Of a stretch of 64,000 nucleotides of DNA, positions 8,758-16,923 are shown in pieces. The notes under the pieces are model-generated. The model saw nothing but the letters and a program-made list of their open reading frames with translations. It was not told where the DNA came from and did not search any database. Every line of letters starts with the position of its first letter. Positions within the stretch are counted from its first letter, which is position 1. Origin of the DNA: Methanocella arvoryzae MRE50 (GTDB lineage: Archaea; Halobacteriota; Methanocellia; Methanocellales; Methanocellaceae); the NCBI RefSeq assembly GCF_000063445.1, contig NC_009464.1, forward strand, positions 868,001 through 932,000, in the 5' to 3' direction. A program made the position numbers and the translations under genes.

Positions 8758-10953
8758 ATGAAAAAGGTACTTGCCCTCTTATTAATCAGTTTCTTCGTTT
8801 TACAACTCATCGCTGCCCCTAACGTATATGCGGCAAGCCTGCCGTTCACTGCGCTGGGACAGGTTGTGGACAGACACGGAAAGCCTGTACAGGGTGCGAC
8901 TGTAATCCTGTACGATGGCATTTATCAGGAGATCGGCAGGACCGTTTCAGATGAAAGCGGAGCCTTCGGCTTCAGTAACGTGGTGGCTAACAGCCCGGGC
9001 TGTAAGGTAAAGGTAGAATTCAAGGACAGCGGGACCACTTACGAGACAAGCGTGGTAAACACACTGTGGTACCCGACCGATACTGGCATCGTCAAGTTCG
9101 ATATCAGAGATACGACTCTGGAAAAGTATCCTCCCCCTGAATACGGATTTATCTGGGGTGTTATGCAGCAGGACGGATCCAGCCAGAGGCCTTTAGGTAA
9201 TGGTGTTGTCTACGCATCTTCCGGCGATCAGAAATTCTACACCTTCACGGACAACTCTAAAAACAGAGGCACGTTCCTCATGCGCCTACCGGTCGGCCAC
9301 TACAAGGTGTGGGGCCAGTACATGGAAAACGGCATGATCTTCCAGTCCAGCAAGATTCTGGATGTTGACGTGATTGGTGCCACTAATTATCTCGACAGTC
9401 TTTCGACTACTGTATTAATACCAATGTCTGCAGCAGCGCAGAACCCCCAGCCGCCAGAGATGCCGACTCAGGAACAGCTGAATATCTTGAGCGGCTACGT
9501 CACCTATAAAGACGGCAAGCCCATACCTGACCAGGTAGTAACGCTTTACCAGTCCACGGACGATGGCATGAGCGGCTATCTGAAGGTAGGAGAAGCCAGG
9601 ACTGACCAGAACGGCTTCTACCAGTTCTACGGAGTCCAGGTTACCGCAGATGCGCCGGACAATGGCATCGTATACGGCTCCAAGGGATTCAATATCACCA
9701 CTATGTATACGGACAAGAACGGCCAGGTATACGGTGATAGCAAAAAGATCACGCTATATAACCCCAATTTCGTCACCCAGGACCCGAGCGCAGACCATAG
9801 AGCCCGGAACCCGGTCGTCAACTTCACCATACCATACTCAACCCAGGGCTGGGTAAAGATAAACACGATTAACCCGGAGATCACCGGAATCAAGCTGTAT
9901 GTAGATGACAAGTTGATCACAGACTCTGAGGGCAAGCCAGTCACATTACCATATACTGCTTACATAGAACCCGGGAGTCACAAGATCAAGATTACTGCAC
10001 CGGGCTACGATGACTGGGAAACACCTGTCAACATAGTTGAGAATACGCCCACGCAGGACGTCTTTGTGGGCATGACCAAGTCTGTCGTTCCCGCATGGGT
10101 GCCAGTTGCAGCAGCCGTAGTTATTCTCATCCTCGTAGTAGTGGCAATACTGGCCCTGCTGTTCACCAAACGCCAGTGGATCCTGGGAATATTCGGCGGC
10201 ATCATCGCCCCGATCCAGGGCGCGCTGGGCAAATCGCTCAACAACTACAAGGCCTCCAGTCAGACGAAGAAGGCTAACAGGGCCCAGAGGGCCGAGGCTC
10301 GCAAAGCCGAGCAGGCCAGGATGGCACAGGCCCGGGAAGCGTCCAGAGCAAAACTGGACAGCAAGAAGAGCCAGGAGAAGGCTTTCAACGCAAGGGCAGA
10401 GCAGCCCCGCCTTCCGGAGTATCGCGGTGAAGAAGAGGAAGTTCCGAGCATGGTCAGCGCCCGCGAGATCTACAAAAAGCAGGACAGGCCGGCCGTAGAG
10501 AGGATACCGTCCTCGTACGCCAACAGAGGCCCGTCTGTAATACCGCCGGCTGCATATGATGATGAGCCAGCTCCGAGAGCTCCTGCATACGAAGACAGGG
10601 AAGCCAGAGCGCCCGCATACGAACCCAGGGCTCCGATCACGTCTGAGCCTGACGGGCGGATACGCTTACCCAGGTCCATGCCCATAGGCAGAGACCAGCC
10701 GCCTTCCGCAAGCATAAAGGATAAGGAACTTGTCATCAAGTATATTCGGGAGCACCCGGACGGAGTCTCCTTTATCCAGATGAGCAACGATCTGGAGATT
10801 CCCCCGAACACGCTCACCATGATCACCAAAGAGCTCGTCATCAACGATGACATCGAGAAAATCAAGGGATTGTACTACTATAAGTCACACGATTCCTCGT
10901 CCGATGACAGAGAGTCGTCCGTAGTCGTATGGAGGCTGGACGGGGAAGATTAA
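8758..10953 (+). CDS. Membrane-anchored surface protein with cytoplasmic winged-helix domain
   Basis: 731 residues. A signal peptide (residues 1-26) leads into an extracytoplasmic half made of repeated beta-sandwich domains: a carboxypeptidase-regulatory-like domain (about 30-120, QVVDRHGKPVQGATVILYDG), a related one (131-235), a third (240-360, YVTYKDGKPIPDQVVTLYQS) and a PEGA domain (365-440, with KIKITAPGYDDWETPV). One membrane segment follows (about 447-468). The cytoplasmic part is an Ala/Arg/Lys-rich helical stretch, a Pro-rich linker and a winged helix-turn-helix at about 652-708 (LVIKYIREHPDGVSFIQMSN). The layout suggests a sensor passing a surface signal to DNA or to the actin-fold protein encoded 13 bases downstream. 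This function is inferred; the family has no name I know. Confidence 0.85.
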   Translation: MKKVLALLLISFFVLQLIAAPNVYAASLPFTALGQVVDRHGKPVQGATVILYDGIYQEIGRTVSDESGAFGFSNVVANSPGCKVKVEFKDSGTTYETSVVNTLWYPTDTGIVKFDIRDTTLEKYPPPEYGFIWGVMQQDGSSQRPLGNGVVYASSGDQKFYTFTDNSKNRGTFLMRLPVGHYKVWGQYMENGMIFQSSKILDVDVIGATNYLDSLSTTVLIPMSAAAQNPQPPEMPTQEQLNILSGYVTYKDGKPIPDQVVTLYQSTDDGMSGYLKVGEARTDQNGFYQFYGVQVTADAPDNGIVYGSKGFNITTMYTDKNGQVYGDSKKITLYNPNFVTQDPSADHRARNPVVNFTIPYSTQGWVKINTINPEITGIKLYVDDKLITDSEGKPVTLPYTAYIEPGSHKIKITAPGYDDWETPVNIVENTPTQDVFVGMTKSVVPAWVPVAAAVVILILVVVAILALLFTKRQWILGIFGGIIAPIQGALGKSLNNYKASSQTKKANRAQRAEARKAEQARMAQAREASRAKLDSKKSQEKAFNARAEQPRLPEYRGEEEEVPSMVSAREIYKKQDRPAVERIPSSYANRGPSVIPPAAYDDEPAPRAPAYEDREARAPAYEPRAPITSEPDGRIRLPRSMPIGRDQPPSASIKDKELVIKYIREHPDGVSFIQMSNDLEIPPNTLTMITKELVINDDIEKIKGLYYYKSHDSSSDDRESSVVVWRLDGED

Positions 10954-10966
10954 AGGGTGGATATAA

Positions 10967-12100
10967 ATGGATGAAATGAATGCTCACGATAGCAAAATGT
11001 TCACAGACGGCAGCGGAGGCATGGAATTAGCCGGCGCCGGTTTTGTCGATACTGGATATGTCAAGAAGAGATCCAATGAGGCAGTGCCCATAGGCCTGAA
11101 GATAGGCTCGACCCGCACTGTGCTGGTCATGCCCAACTACGAGGGCAGCCTCGATATCGTCCGCACGCTCACCTGCGTCGCCCGCTATCGGGACTTATTC
11201 ACCGGCAAGCTCGCCACCAAATTCGGAGACGAGGCTGCCGAAGAGTACGCCGATTCAGTCTACTTCATGTTCAGGGCAGGGCTGCCCCAGGACGACGACA
11301 GCGTCAAGCTCGCCGCCCAGTTCATCGAGTACCTCGTGTACCGGTACAACATCCCTGAGAACAGCTATGTAACACTCGCACACCCCGCAGTCGAGAACGA
11401 AAGGGGCCGCAAGAACCTGAAAGAGATCATCTCTGGAATGTCCATCGGCAGGACCGGCAGACAGGCGTGGTCCGAAGCCTTCTGCGGCGCAATCCCCGCC
11501 TTCGAGGGCCTGGAAGCCATCAAGAAGACTTTCATGAGCGTCAACATGGGCTCCACTACCCTGGAGATCAGCGCGTTCAGGAACGGCGAGCCGGTCCACA
11601 CAGTCACGCTCGGCACCATCAGCGGCAACCTGGTCGACAGGAAGATTCGCCTGGGCGTGCAGAACGAGACTCAGGGCATCGTCAACATCGACCTCAATAC
11701 CGCCCGCAAATACAAGGAAGAGTTCGCCAACTTCATCGACTACAAGCCTGTCTACGACTCCGTCCACATCCACGACAGAGGCCAGTACGGCTTCAAGATC
11801 GAGAAGAGCATCATGAAGCCCGTGGAAGAATACGTCAACAACGTAATCGAGGCCATTATGGAGAACTTCTTCCCGCAGCTGGCCCAGGACCACTACCAGA
11901 CCTACAAGAGGGTCCTGACAGAGCCGATTATCTTAACCGGCGGCATGGCATGTATCCCTGGCCTCAGGGAGAGAATCCAGCAGATGCTCTGCGACGAGCT
12001 GGAGCAGAAGGTCACGGTCATCTCGAGCGAAAGGCCAGACCTGGCGCCGGCCATCGGGGCTTTCAGGATCTCAGAGTACACGCTTAACTATAAAGAGTAA
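10967..12100 (+). CDS. Actin-fold (MreB/ParM-like) protein with altered phosphate loops
   Basis: 377 residues with the actin/Hsp70 ATPase fold: phosphate-1 loop GLKIGSTRTVLV (residues 43-54), connect region SEAFCGAIPAF, phosphate-2 loop SVNMGSTTLEISAF (about 191-204) and adenosine motif PIILTGGMACIPGL (about 322-335). In ordinary family members the first loop begins with Asp (DxG) and the second also has Asp before the glycines; here these are Lys45 and Asn193. It may therefore bind nucleotide without normal hydrolysis. The gene follows the winged-helix receptor gene by 13 bases, starts at an ATG with GGGTGG in front, and is followed by a hairpin terminator. It could form filaments or act as a switch tied to the membrane receptor; that is inference. 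Confidence 0.85.
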   Translation: MDEMNAHDSKMFTDGSGGMELAGAGFVDTGYVKKRSNEAVPIGLKIGSTRTVLVMPNYEGSLDIVRTLTCVARYRDLFTGKLATKFGDEAAEEYADSVYFMFRAGLPQDDDSVKLAAQFIEYLVYRYNIPENSYVTLAHPAVENERGRKNLKEIISGMSIGRTGRQAWSEAFCGAIPAFEGLEAIKKTFMSVNMGSTTLEISAFRNGEPVHTVTLGTISGNLVDRKIRLGVQNETQGIVNIDLNTARKYKEEFANFIDYKPVYDSVHIHDRGQYGFKIEKSIMKPVEEYVNNVIEAIMENFFPQLAQDHYQTYKRVLTEPIILTGGMACIPGLRERIQQMLCDELEQKVTVISSERPDLAPAIGAFRISEYTLNYKE

Positions 12101-12128
12101 GGGGACCACCCTTACTTACTATTTTGTC
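12096..12128 (+). terminator. Hairpin terminator after the actin-fold gene
   Basis: AGTAAGGG and CCCTTACT pair around a five-base loop at 12096-12116, followed by TACTATTTTGTC. The stem overlaps the TAA stop codon. It separates the receptor/actin pair from the prepilin peptidase gene. Confidence 0.65.
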
Positions 12129-12138
12129 TAATAAAGCA

Positions 12139-12146
12139 TTTATATC
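12139..12146 (+). promoter_or_regulatory. TATA-box promoter of the prepilin peptidase gene
   Basis: TTTATATC centred about 26 bases before the ATG at 12169 predicts a leaderless transcript. Confidence 0.65.
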
Positions 12147-12168
12147 ATATTGCTAATTCTAATAGCGT

Positions 12169-12987
12169 ATGTTAACTGTCCAGCCGGATGCAATCAACTG
12201 GCTACGTATTGTGATGTGTCTGGCAATAATGGGATACTCCTGTATCACAGACTGGAAGTCCAGGCGGGCGCCGCCCATACTCTGGGAAGTAATGACCGCT
12301 GCCGGGGTTATCCTGCTACTGACGGAGATCTTTACATCCTCGTACGAAGTGCGGTACAACGTGCTGTTCTTCTTCGCCCTGAGCTTCTGTTTAATCTACC
12401 TGCTGGTGAACTTCATCTACTACCTGTTCAACAACGTACTGAAAGGTGCCTTCGGAGGAGCCGATGCCAATGCACTGCTGGCTATGTCGGTGCTGTTCCC
12501 GTACTACCCGGTCATGGACATCCTGGGCGTTTCGCTGCCGCTGGTCAAAGATCCGGTCACGCCCATCTTTACACTTGCAGTCTTTGGTAACGCCCTCATC
12601 CTGAACATCGTCCTGCCCCTGTCGATCTTCCTCTACAACGCGTACAAGTTGCCTTTCAGGGAACTGAAATCTAACTTTATTACAGCGTTCTTCGGGTACA
12701 AGATGAGCCTGAAGGACCTGAAGGATAAGCACGTCAGGCTGATGCATAACTACGAAGAGGAAGATGGCAAAGTCGTCAGGCACATGTCCATGTTCAGGTA
12801 CCCTGAGCTGGACGACGAGCTCTACGGCCAGCTGAAGAAGTGGAGAAAAGAGGGCAAGATAGAGGATACGCTCTGGGTTACGCCCAAGATACCGCTGCTC
12901 ATACCGATCACCTTAGGAGTCGTTGTAGCGCTGGCGTACGGCGACATCATGACTCAGATGATCGTAGGAATCATGGGGCTGCTTTAA
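12169..12987 (+). CDS. Type IV prepilin peptidase (A24 family)
   Basis: 272 residues. An integral membrane aspartyl protease that removes the leader of pilin- or archaellin-type preproteins at the membrane. The two catalytic aspartates are visible: one in GYSCITDWKSRRAP near residue 24-30 and one in the GxGD-type motif FGGADANALLAM near residue 100. About six hydrophobic segments are present, with a soluble insert (about 165-235, FGYKMSLKDLKDKHVRLMHN onward) before the last membrane segment. The insert makes it longer than the usual 230 residues. It has its own leaderless promoter. A likely substrate supplier is the pilus operon at 39727-44704, 27 kb away, but no pilin gene is present in the window. 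Confidence 0.85.
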   Translation: MLTVQPDAINWLRIVMCLAIMGYSCITDWKSRRAPPILWEVMTAAGVILLLTEIFTSSYEVRYNVLFFFALSFCLIYLLVNFIYYLFNNVLKGAFGGADANALLAMSVLFPYYPVMDILGVSLPLVKDPVTPIFTLAVFGNALILNIVLPLSIFLYNAYKLPFRELKSNFITAFFGYKMSLKDLKDKHVRLMHNYEEEDGKVVRHMSMFRYPELDDELYGQLKKWRKEGKIEDTLWVTPKIPLLIPITLGVVVALAYGDIMTQMIVGIMGLL

Positions 12988-13046
12988 AGTTTCCGAATGG
13001 CTCGCAGGCCTTCCGGGCTTGCGAGAATCCTTCCGCGCTAACTGTA

Positions 13047-13057
13047 AAATATTTAAG
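13047..13057 (+). promoter_or_regulatory. TATA-box promoter of the AAA+ ATPase gene
   Basis: AAATATTTAAG lies about 70 bases ahead of the ATG at 13125, predicting a leader of roughly 45 bases. Confidence 0.5.
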
Positions 13058-13124
13058 CATCGAAACATGTATGTATTAAGTTCACCTTAATTAAAGTTTA
13101 CAACGCAGGACTGGAGTAATAACG

Positions 13125-14414
13125 ATGGCAAATATTAACGAAAAATCGGTGCTGGATGTCCTCGAGCTGCTGCTCACCGCCGAGATATACAATAACTCGG
13201 GTGCGCTGACAGAGGACGATCTGCCGCCCCGTATTCGCAAGCACTACTGGGACGCCAAGAACAATAATGTGCCCCGGCCGATCAAGGTTGTCGATTCGGA
13301 CATCAAGGCGATCCTGAACTTCGACGACGCCCATGAAATCATGTCTTCGCTGCCCTTCGTCAACTTCGACGAGTTCGGCTCGATTTTCACACTCACGGTG
13401 CTGGACCTCGGCACCAAGTGGTTTGCGAAGAAAGACGTGAAAGACCGGATTAACAATAACCCTGTCCTGGCTTACTATTACCAGAACTACGGCACCTTCC
13501 ACGTCGACTATAAGGAGGTCAAGTCCAGGAATCCCCCGAAGGAATCCGACAGGGCCTGGGTCGAGGCGCTGAGCAAGAACGTGGCCACCGAAGGAGGGGA
13601 AGAAGGCGTCGACATGCTGAAGCTTGTCCACGTATTCGCCCCGGAGGACGTCAACCAAAAGATTGACGACATCGTGCTTACCCCCGAGCAGGAGGCTGAA
13701 GTAGAGAAAATCGTGAAGGCCATCCAGTACCGCGACTACCTGCGGAAGATCGGTTTAAGAGAGATTGGCAAGCTGCTGTTCGTAGGGCCCCCGGGAACCG
13801 GCAAGACGTCAACGGCGAGGGCCATGTCCGCGAGACTGGGCCTGCCTTTCCTCGAGGTAAAACTTTCCATGATCACCTCGCAGTACCTCGGCGAAACGTC
13901 CAAGAACATCGATAAGGTGTTCGAGCTCGCCAAGAAGATGAGCCCCTGTATCCTCTTCATCGACGAGTTCGACTTCGTCGCCAAGACCAGGACGTCCGAC
14001 GAGCATGCAGCCCTCAAGAGAGCGGTAAACACCCTGCTGAAGTGCATTGACGACATCAGCCTGGTCAACGACGGCGTGCTCCTGATCGGTGCCACCAACC
14101 ATCCGAAATTACTGGACAGCGCCGCGTGGAGAAGGTTCGACGAGATCGTCATGTTCCCGCTGCCCGACGTGGAGATGAGGGAACAGATCTTCAAGATGGT
14201 GCTGGAGCCCATCGATGGCAAGTTCAACACGGAAGAGCTTGCCGCCATGACGGAGAACTACTCCGGCTCAGATCTGCGCCTCGTTGTCAGAGAAGCAGTG
14301 CTCAACGCGCTCACCGAAGACAGGACCACACTCACCCAGGAAGACATGGTCCGGGCAGTCAGGCAGTTCGAGGAACGGATCAACCTGAGATTGAACGACG
14401 GCCAGAGCAGTTAA
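13125..14414 (+). CDS. AAA+ ATPase with unusual N-terminal domain
   Basis: 429 residues. The C-terminal half is a classical AAA module of the Cdc48/proteasomal-ATPase/FtsH group: Walker A GPPGTGKTSTARAM (about 219-232), pore-loop region LSMITSQYLGETSKNIDKVF, Walker B CILFIDEFDFV, sensor-1 LLIGATNHP, an arginine pair in AAWRRFDEIVMFPLP, and a lid with NYSGSDLRLVVREAV. The first 190 residues do not look like the coiled coil plus OB domain of PAN or the Cdc48 N-domain; I do not recognise them. It may therefore act on a specific substrate as a remodelling or unfolding enzyme. It follows the prepilin peptidase gene by 137 bases but has its own promoter. Confidence 0.88.
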   Translation: MANINEKSVLDVLELLLTAEIYNNSGALTEDDLPPRIRKHYWDAKNNNVPRPIKVVDSDIKAILNFDDAHEIMSSLPFVNFDEFGSIFTLTVLDLGTKWFAKKDVKDRINNNPVLAYYYQNYGTFHVDYKEVKSRNPPKESDRAWVEALSKNVATEGGEEGVDMLKLVHVFAPEDVNQKIDDIVLTPEQEAEVEKIVKAIQYRDYLRKIGLREIGKLLFVGPPGTGKTSTARAMSARLGLPFLEVKLSMITSQYLGETSKNIDKVFELAKKMSPCILFIDEFDFVAKTRTSDEHAALKRAVNTLLKCIDDISLVNDGVLLIGATNHPKLLDSAAWRRFDEIVMFPLPDVEMREQIFKMVLEPIDGKFNTEELAAMTENYSGSDLRLVVREAVLNALTEDRTTLTQEDMVRAVRQFEERINLRLNDGQSS

Positions 14415-14431
14415 TGAAAGAGTATGACTGA

Positions 14432-14458
14432 CGGGGAACTTTTTGGGCAAGTTCCCCG
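14432..14458 (+). terminator. Hairpin terminator after the AAA+ gene
   Basis: CGGGGAACTT and AAGTTCCCCG form a perfect 10-base-pair stem with a seven-base loop, followed by AAGCCTTATTTTC. It sits 17 bases past the stop codon at 14414. Confidence 0.7.
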
Positions 14459-14532
14459 AAGCCTTATTTTCGGCGCATCACTTTTCCGGCTCGCAAGAAA
14501 CTTTATTTTATTTCACAGCCAACTGGTAGTCC

Positions 14533-15273
14533 ATGCGTATCACTCTCCTGGGCACTGGCGACGCAGTAGGCACCCCCAAGATTGGCTGTAAGTGCCCGGC
14601 ATGCCTGGATGCGAAAAAAGGCGGCAAAAGCAGGCGGTACAGGCCAGGGATACTTGTCACCGACGGCAAGCTGAACGTCATGATCGAAACTGGCCCGGAC
14701 CTCCGGTCGCAGTTGCTGGATAATGACATCGAGCGCATCGACGCTGTCGTCTGGTCCCACCAGCACCGGGACCACACCGGCGGCTTCGGAGACTTCTGGA
14801 GAGTGAAGAGCAACATGCCAGTGTATGGAGAGAAACAGGTGCTCGACTACGTCCTCGGAGAGTTCCATTTTATGTCCTTCGATCGCCACGATTGCGAGCT
14901 TTACAGGCCGTTTATGATCGGCGAACTGGAGTTCACACTGTTCGAGGTTACACATCCCCCTATCCGGATGGCGACAGGAATGCGCATCAGGCATAACGGA
15001 AAAACCCTCGTATATACAGGCGATACCAACAGACAGATACCATCCGAAAGCATGGCCATAATGATGGACCCCGACCTGCTGATCGCCGACGCCATCGTCC
15101 CGCCGCACATCAACATCGATAAGCATATGAACGCTGCCGATGCGATGAACCTGGCCATGGAAACACGGGCAAAAACGACCCTGTTAACCCATATTGCCCA
15201 CCTGTTCCCGCCCCACGAGGAGGCAGCCAGGACTTATCCACTGGGCTATGATGGGATGATCATCGACCTATGA
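14533..15273 (+). CDS. Metallo-beta-lactamase fold hydrolase, PhnP/RNase Z-like
   Basis: 246 residues. The metal-binding motif is H76-QH78-RD80-H81 (SHQHRDHTGG), with further ligands expected in VTHPP near 140, YTGDTNR near 160 and the late TLLTHIAH. The N-terminus MRITLLGTGDAVGTP and a cysteine group (C19, C21, C24 in GCKCPAC) resemble PhnP, a phosphodiesterase acting on cyclic ribose phosphates, which uses such cysteines for a structural zinc. No phn genes are near, so the substrate is open; a cyclic nucleotide or phosphodiester is a fair guess from the family. The ATG follows an A/T-rich element (ACTTTATTTTATTT) by about 20 bases, suggesting a leaderless message. Confidence 0.85.
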   Translation: MRITLLGTGDAVGTPKIGCKCPACLDAKKGGKSRRYRPGILVTDGKLNVMIETGPDLRSQLLDNDIERIDAVVWSHQHRDHTGGFGDFWRVKSNMPVYGEKQVLDYVLGEFHFMSFDRHDCELYRPFMIGELEFTLFEVTHPPIRMATGMRIRHNGKTLVYTGDTNRQIPSESMAIMMDPDLLIADAIVPPHINIDKHMNAADAMNLAMETRAKTTLLTHIAHLFPPHEEAARTYPLGYDGMIIDL

Positions 15274-15425
15274 CAGAGAATAAACAGGTAGTAGTTATTA
15301 GCACTTTTAGAGTAATTCCGGAAACTTTTTGGACGTTTCTGAGACATTGCTCATGAGATTATGAGCGTACACGGACGCTGCGATGTACCTCACCTGAATG
15401 TACAGGCTCTCCCGAGATAGCAATT

Positions 15426-15692
15426 CGAACGCTGCGCTGTGCTAAACCTCACAGATGCCACAGATTCTGACTGATTCCACAGATTTCTCTGCTGGATCCA
15501 CAGATTACTACACGATAGCACAGATGGAATACTCTAATAATAATAATCGATCACCGATGGCAATCATAAGACAATCGATCAGAATATTTTTAGTTATCTG
15601 TGGAATCAATCGTAATCTGTGCTATCCATAGAAATCTGTGGAATCAGTTTCAATCTGTGAAATCTGTGAGGTTTTGCACAGCGCAGCGTTCG
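15426..15692. repeat. Long palindromic element built of CACAGATT words
   Basis: The ends are a perfect 17-base inverted pair (CGAACGCTGCGCTGTGC at 15426-15442 and its complement at 15676-15692). Each arm then has spaced copies of CCACAGATT-type words; the arms align with few mismatches for about 85-100 bases, leaving a loop of about 60 bases near 15535-15600. It lies alone in a 544-base gap between two genes transcribed toward it. The rest of that gap (15274-15425 and 15693-15817) holds nothing I recognise. The design parallels the element at 7047 with a different word. Confidence 0.88.
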
Positions 15693-15817
15693 TCTTGCTG
15701 TCTCATCGCACACGAGCAACCAAAGAACGCCCAGCCCAGCATAGGCTCTTGTTGATAGTGTACTGTTAGAAATAAATAAGAAAATTACTAAAAATACTAA
15801 AAATAGTAAATTATGGC

Positions 15818-16396
15818 TTATTTATAATGCCCATACATAACGCCCAGCGCCTCGCCGACTCTCATCCCGCTGGATTTAAGCTGGGCCGGGGCGGGCATCA
15901 TCTCTCTCTTGTTACGGGCCTGCACGATGGCCTCTTTCTCATCGACGCTCAGGATGTTGACCTCGGCGATCTCCCTGATGGCCTTCATGATGATCGATAT
16001 ATCCATGTCGTTGATGCCCAGCGGTGTGATCTTATTCTTGATAATTTTATTCAGCTCATCGTAATCGGTGGCTGTGATGAAGAATGACAGGTTCTTTTCG
16101 CCGCTGGTGTGGTAAATCTGGAGGACGCCGTTAACCAGTTTCAGCTTGTTGGCGATCTCGTCGAACTGCGTCGGCTGCACTCGGGCATAGACGATAGCGC
16201 TGCAATTGAGACCTACACGAGGTTTGTTGATGATCGCAGTATACCCTTCGATGATCCCCTGCTCTTCCATGAAGCTGATGCGCTCACGTACAGTCGACTC
16301 TGCCCGGTCCATTTCTTTGGTAATGTCTTTGTACGTGATCCTGCCGTCACGCTGAAGCAACTGCAATATACGTTTGTTCAGTCTGTCTATCTCCAT
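15818..16396 (-). CDS. Lrp/AsnC-family transcriptional regulator
   Basis: 192 residues from the chosen start. The N-terminal winged helix-turn-helix is RLNKRILQLLQRDGRITYKD followed by MDRAESTVRERISFMEEQGI. A ligand-binding RAM/AsnC-like beta-alpha-beta domain follows (about 65-140, VGLNCSAIVYARVQP). A 35-residue tail beyond the usual family length ends VGEALGVMYGHYK. The frame can be extended to a TTG at 16444, but the ATG at 16396 begins right at the HTH and has GGTG 11-14 bases ahead. Lrp-type regulators control amino acid or energy genes; the target is not evident here. Its 5' region is strongly A/T-rich and may hold its own binding sites. Confidence 0.88.
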   Translation of the reverse strand: MEIDRLNKRILQLLQRDGRITYKDITKEMDRAESTVRERISFMEEQGIIEGYTAIINKPRVGLNCSAIVYARVQPTQFDEIANKLKLVNGVLQIYHTSGEKNLSFFITATDYDELNKIIKNKITPLGINDMDISIIMKAIREIAEVNILSVDEKEAIVQARNKREMMPAPAQLKSSGMRVGEALGVMYGHYK

Positions 16397-16616
16397 TTTC
16401 CGAAGCACCGCCTGTGTTTTTCGATTGCCAGCATCATATGACAACCATATGCCGGGCCAACCGTTTTCTGAATGTGTACTTACTGATATATAATTACTTT
16501 CATATTATATATATGTTTTAGTATTATTAGGCAATCACATGTACAGCTACAGTATCTTGCCCAACTATTACTGTATATTGTATTATTATATATTTAAATT
16601 TATGTATATACCAGTT
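16397..16616. promoter_or_regulatory. A/T-rich control region upstream of the Lrp-type gene
   Basis: From about 16485 to 16616 the sequence is unusually A/T-rich compared with its surroundings, with several runs of alternating TATA (for example near 16505-16515 and 16583-16592). It carries the promoter of the regulator on the minus strand and the 3' flank of the DUF424 gene. No gene is seen. Bent A/T-rich DNA of this kind is a common Lrp target, so autoregulation is plausible. Confidence 0.4.
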
Positions 16617-16916
16617 TTAGGGCATGCATACCAGCTGGGCGTGTGGAATGTCGGCTATGTACATCACGCAATTTGAATCGATGATGCCGGCGCTGACGGC
16701 ACAGGCCACGCTCTCTTCTCCGACCAGGTTCGCTATCGTGGCTTCCTTCAGGGCGTCGACTACTTCCTCACAGCAGGCAGGCTCCCGCCCGTAAAACTTT
16801 TCTGCCACTATTAGCTGGGCATCCCCGTCAGAGAACTCCTTTCCAAGGTATTTCTCGTCGCAGACGGCCACCATCACTTCGTTGTCTATCCGGTAGACTT
16901 TCAGGTACACAGTCAA
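16617..16916 (-). CDS. DUF424 family protein
   Basis: A 99-residue small archaeal protein starting MTVYLKVYRIDNEVMVAVCD, with DKEYLGKEFSDGD-like sequence (actual EKYLGKEFSDGDAQLIVAEK) that is typical of DUF424. It contains four cysteines, two adjacent (ACCEEV). It begins 7 bases after the aIF2 beta gene ends, and mcm lies just before that, so the three genes form an operon. The same neighbourhood is common in methanogens, which suggests a role in translation or information processing. The biochemical function is not established. Confidence 0.85.
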   Translation of the reverse strand: MTVYLKVYRIDNEVMVAVCDEKYLGKEFSDGDAQLIVAEKFYGREPACCEEVVDALKEATIANLVGEESVACAVSAGIIDSNCVMYIADIPHAQLVCMP

Positions 16917-16923
16917 ACCACAC

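Noticed and set aside
15440-15680. CRISPR-like regular CACAGATT repeats
   Set aside because: The words are short, irregularly spaced and arranged as an inverted pair, not as direct repeats with unique spacers.
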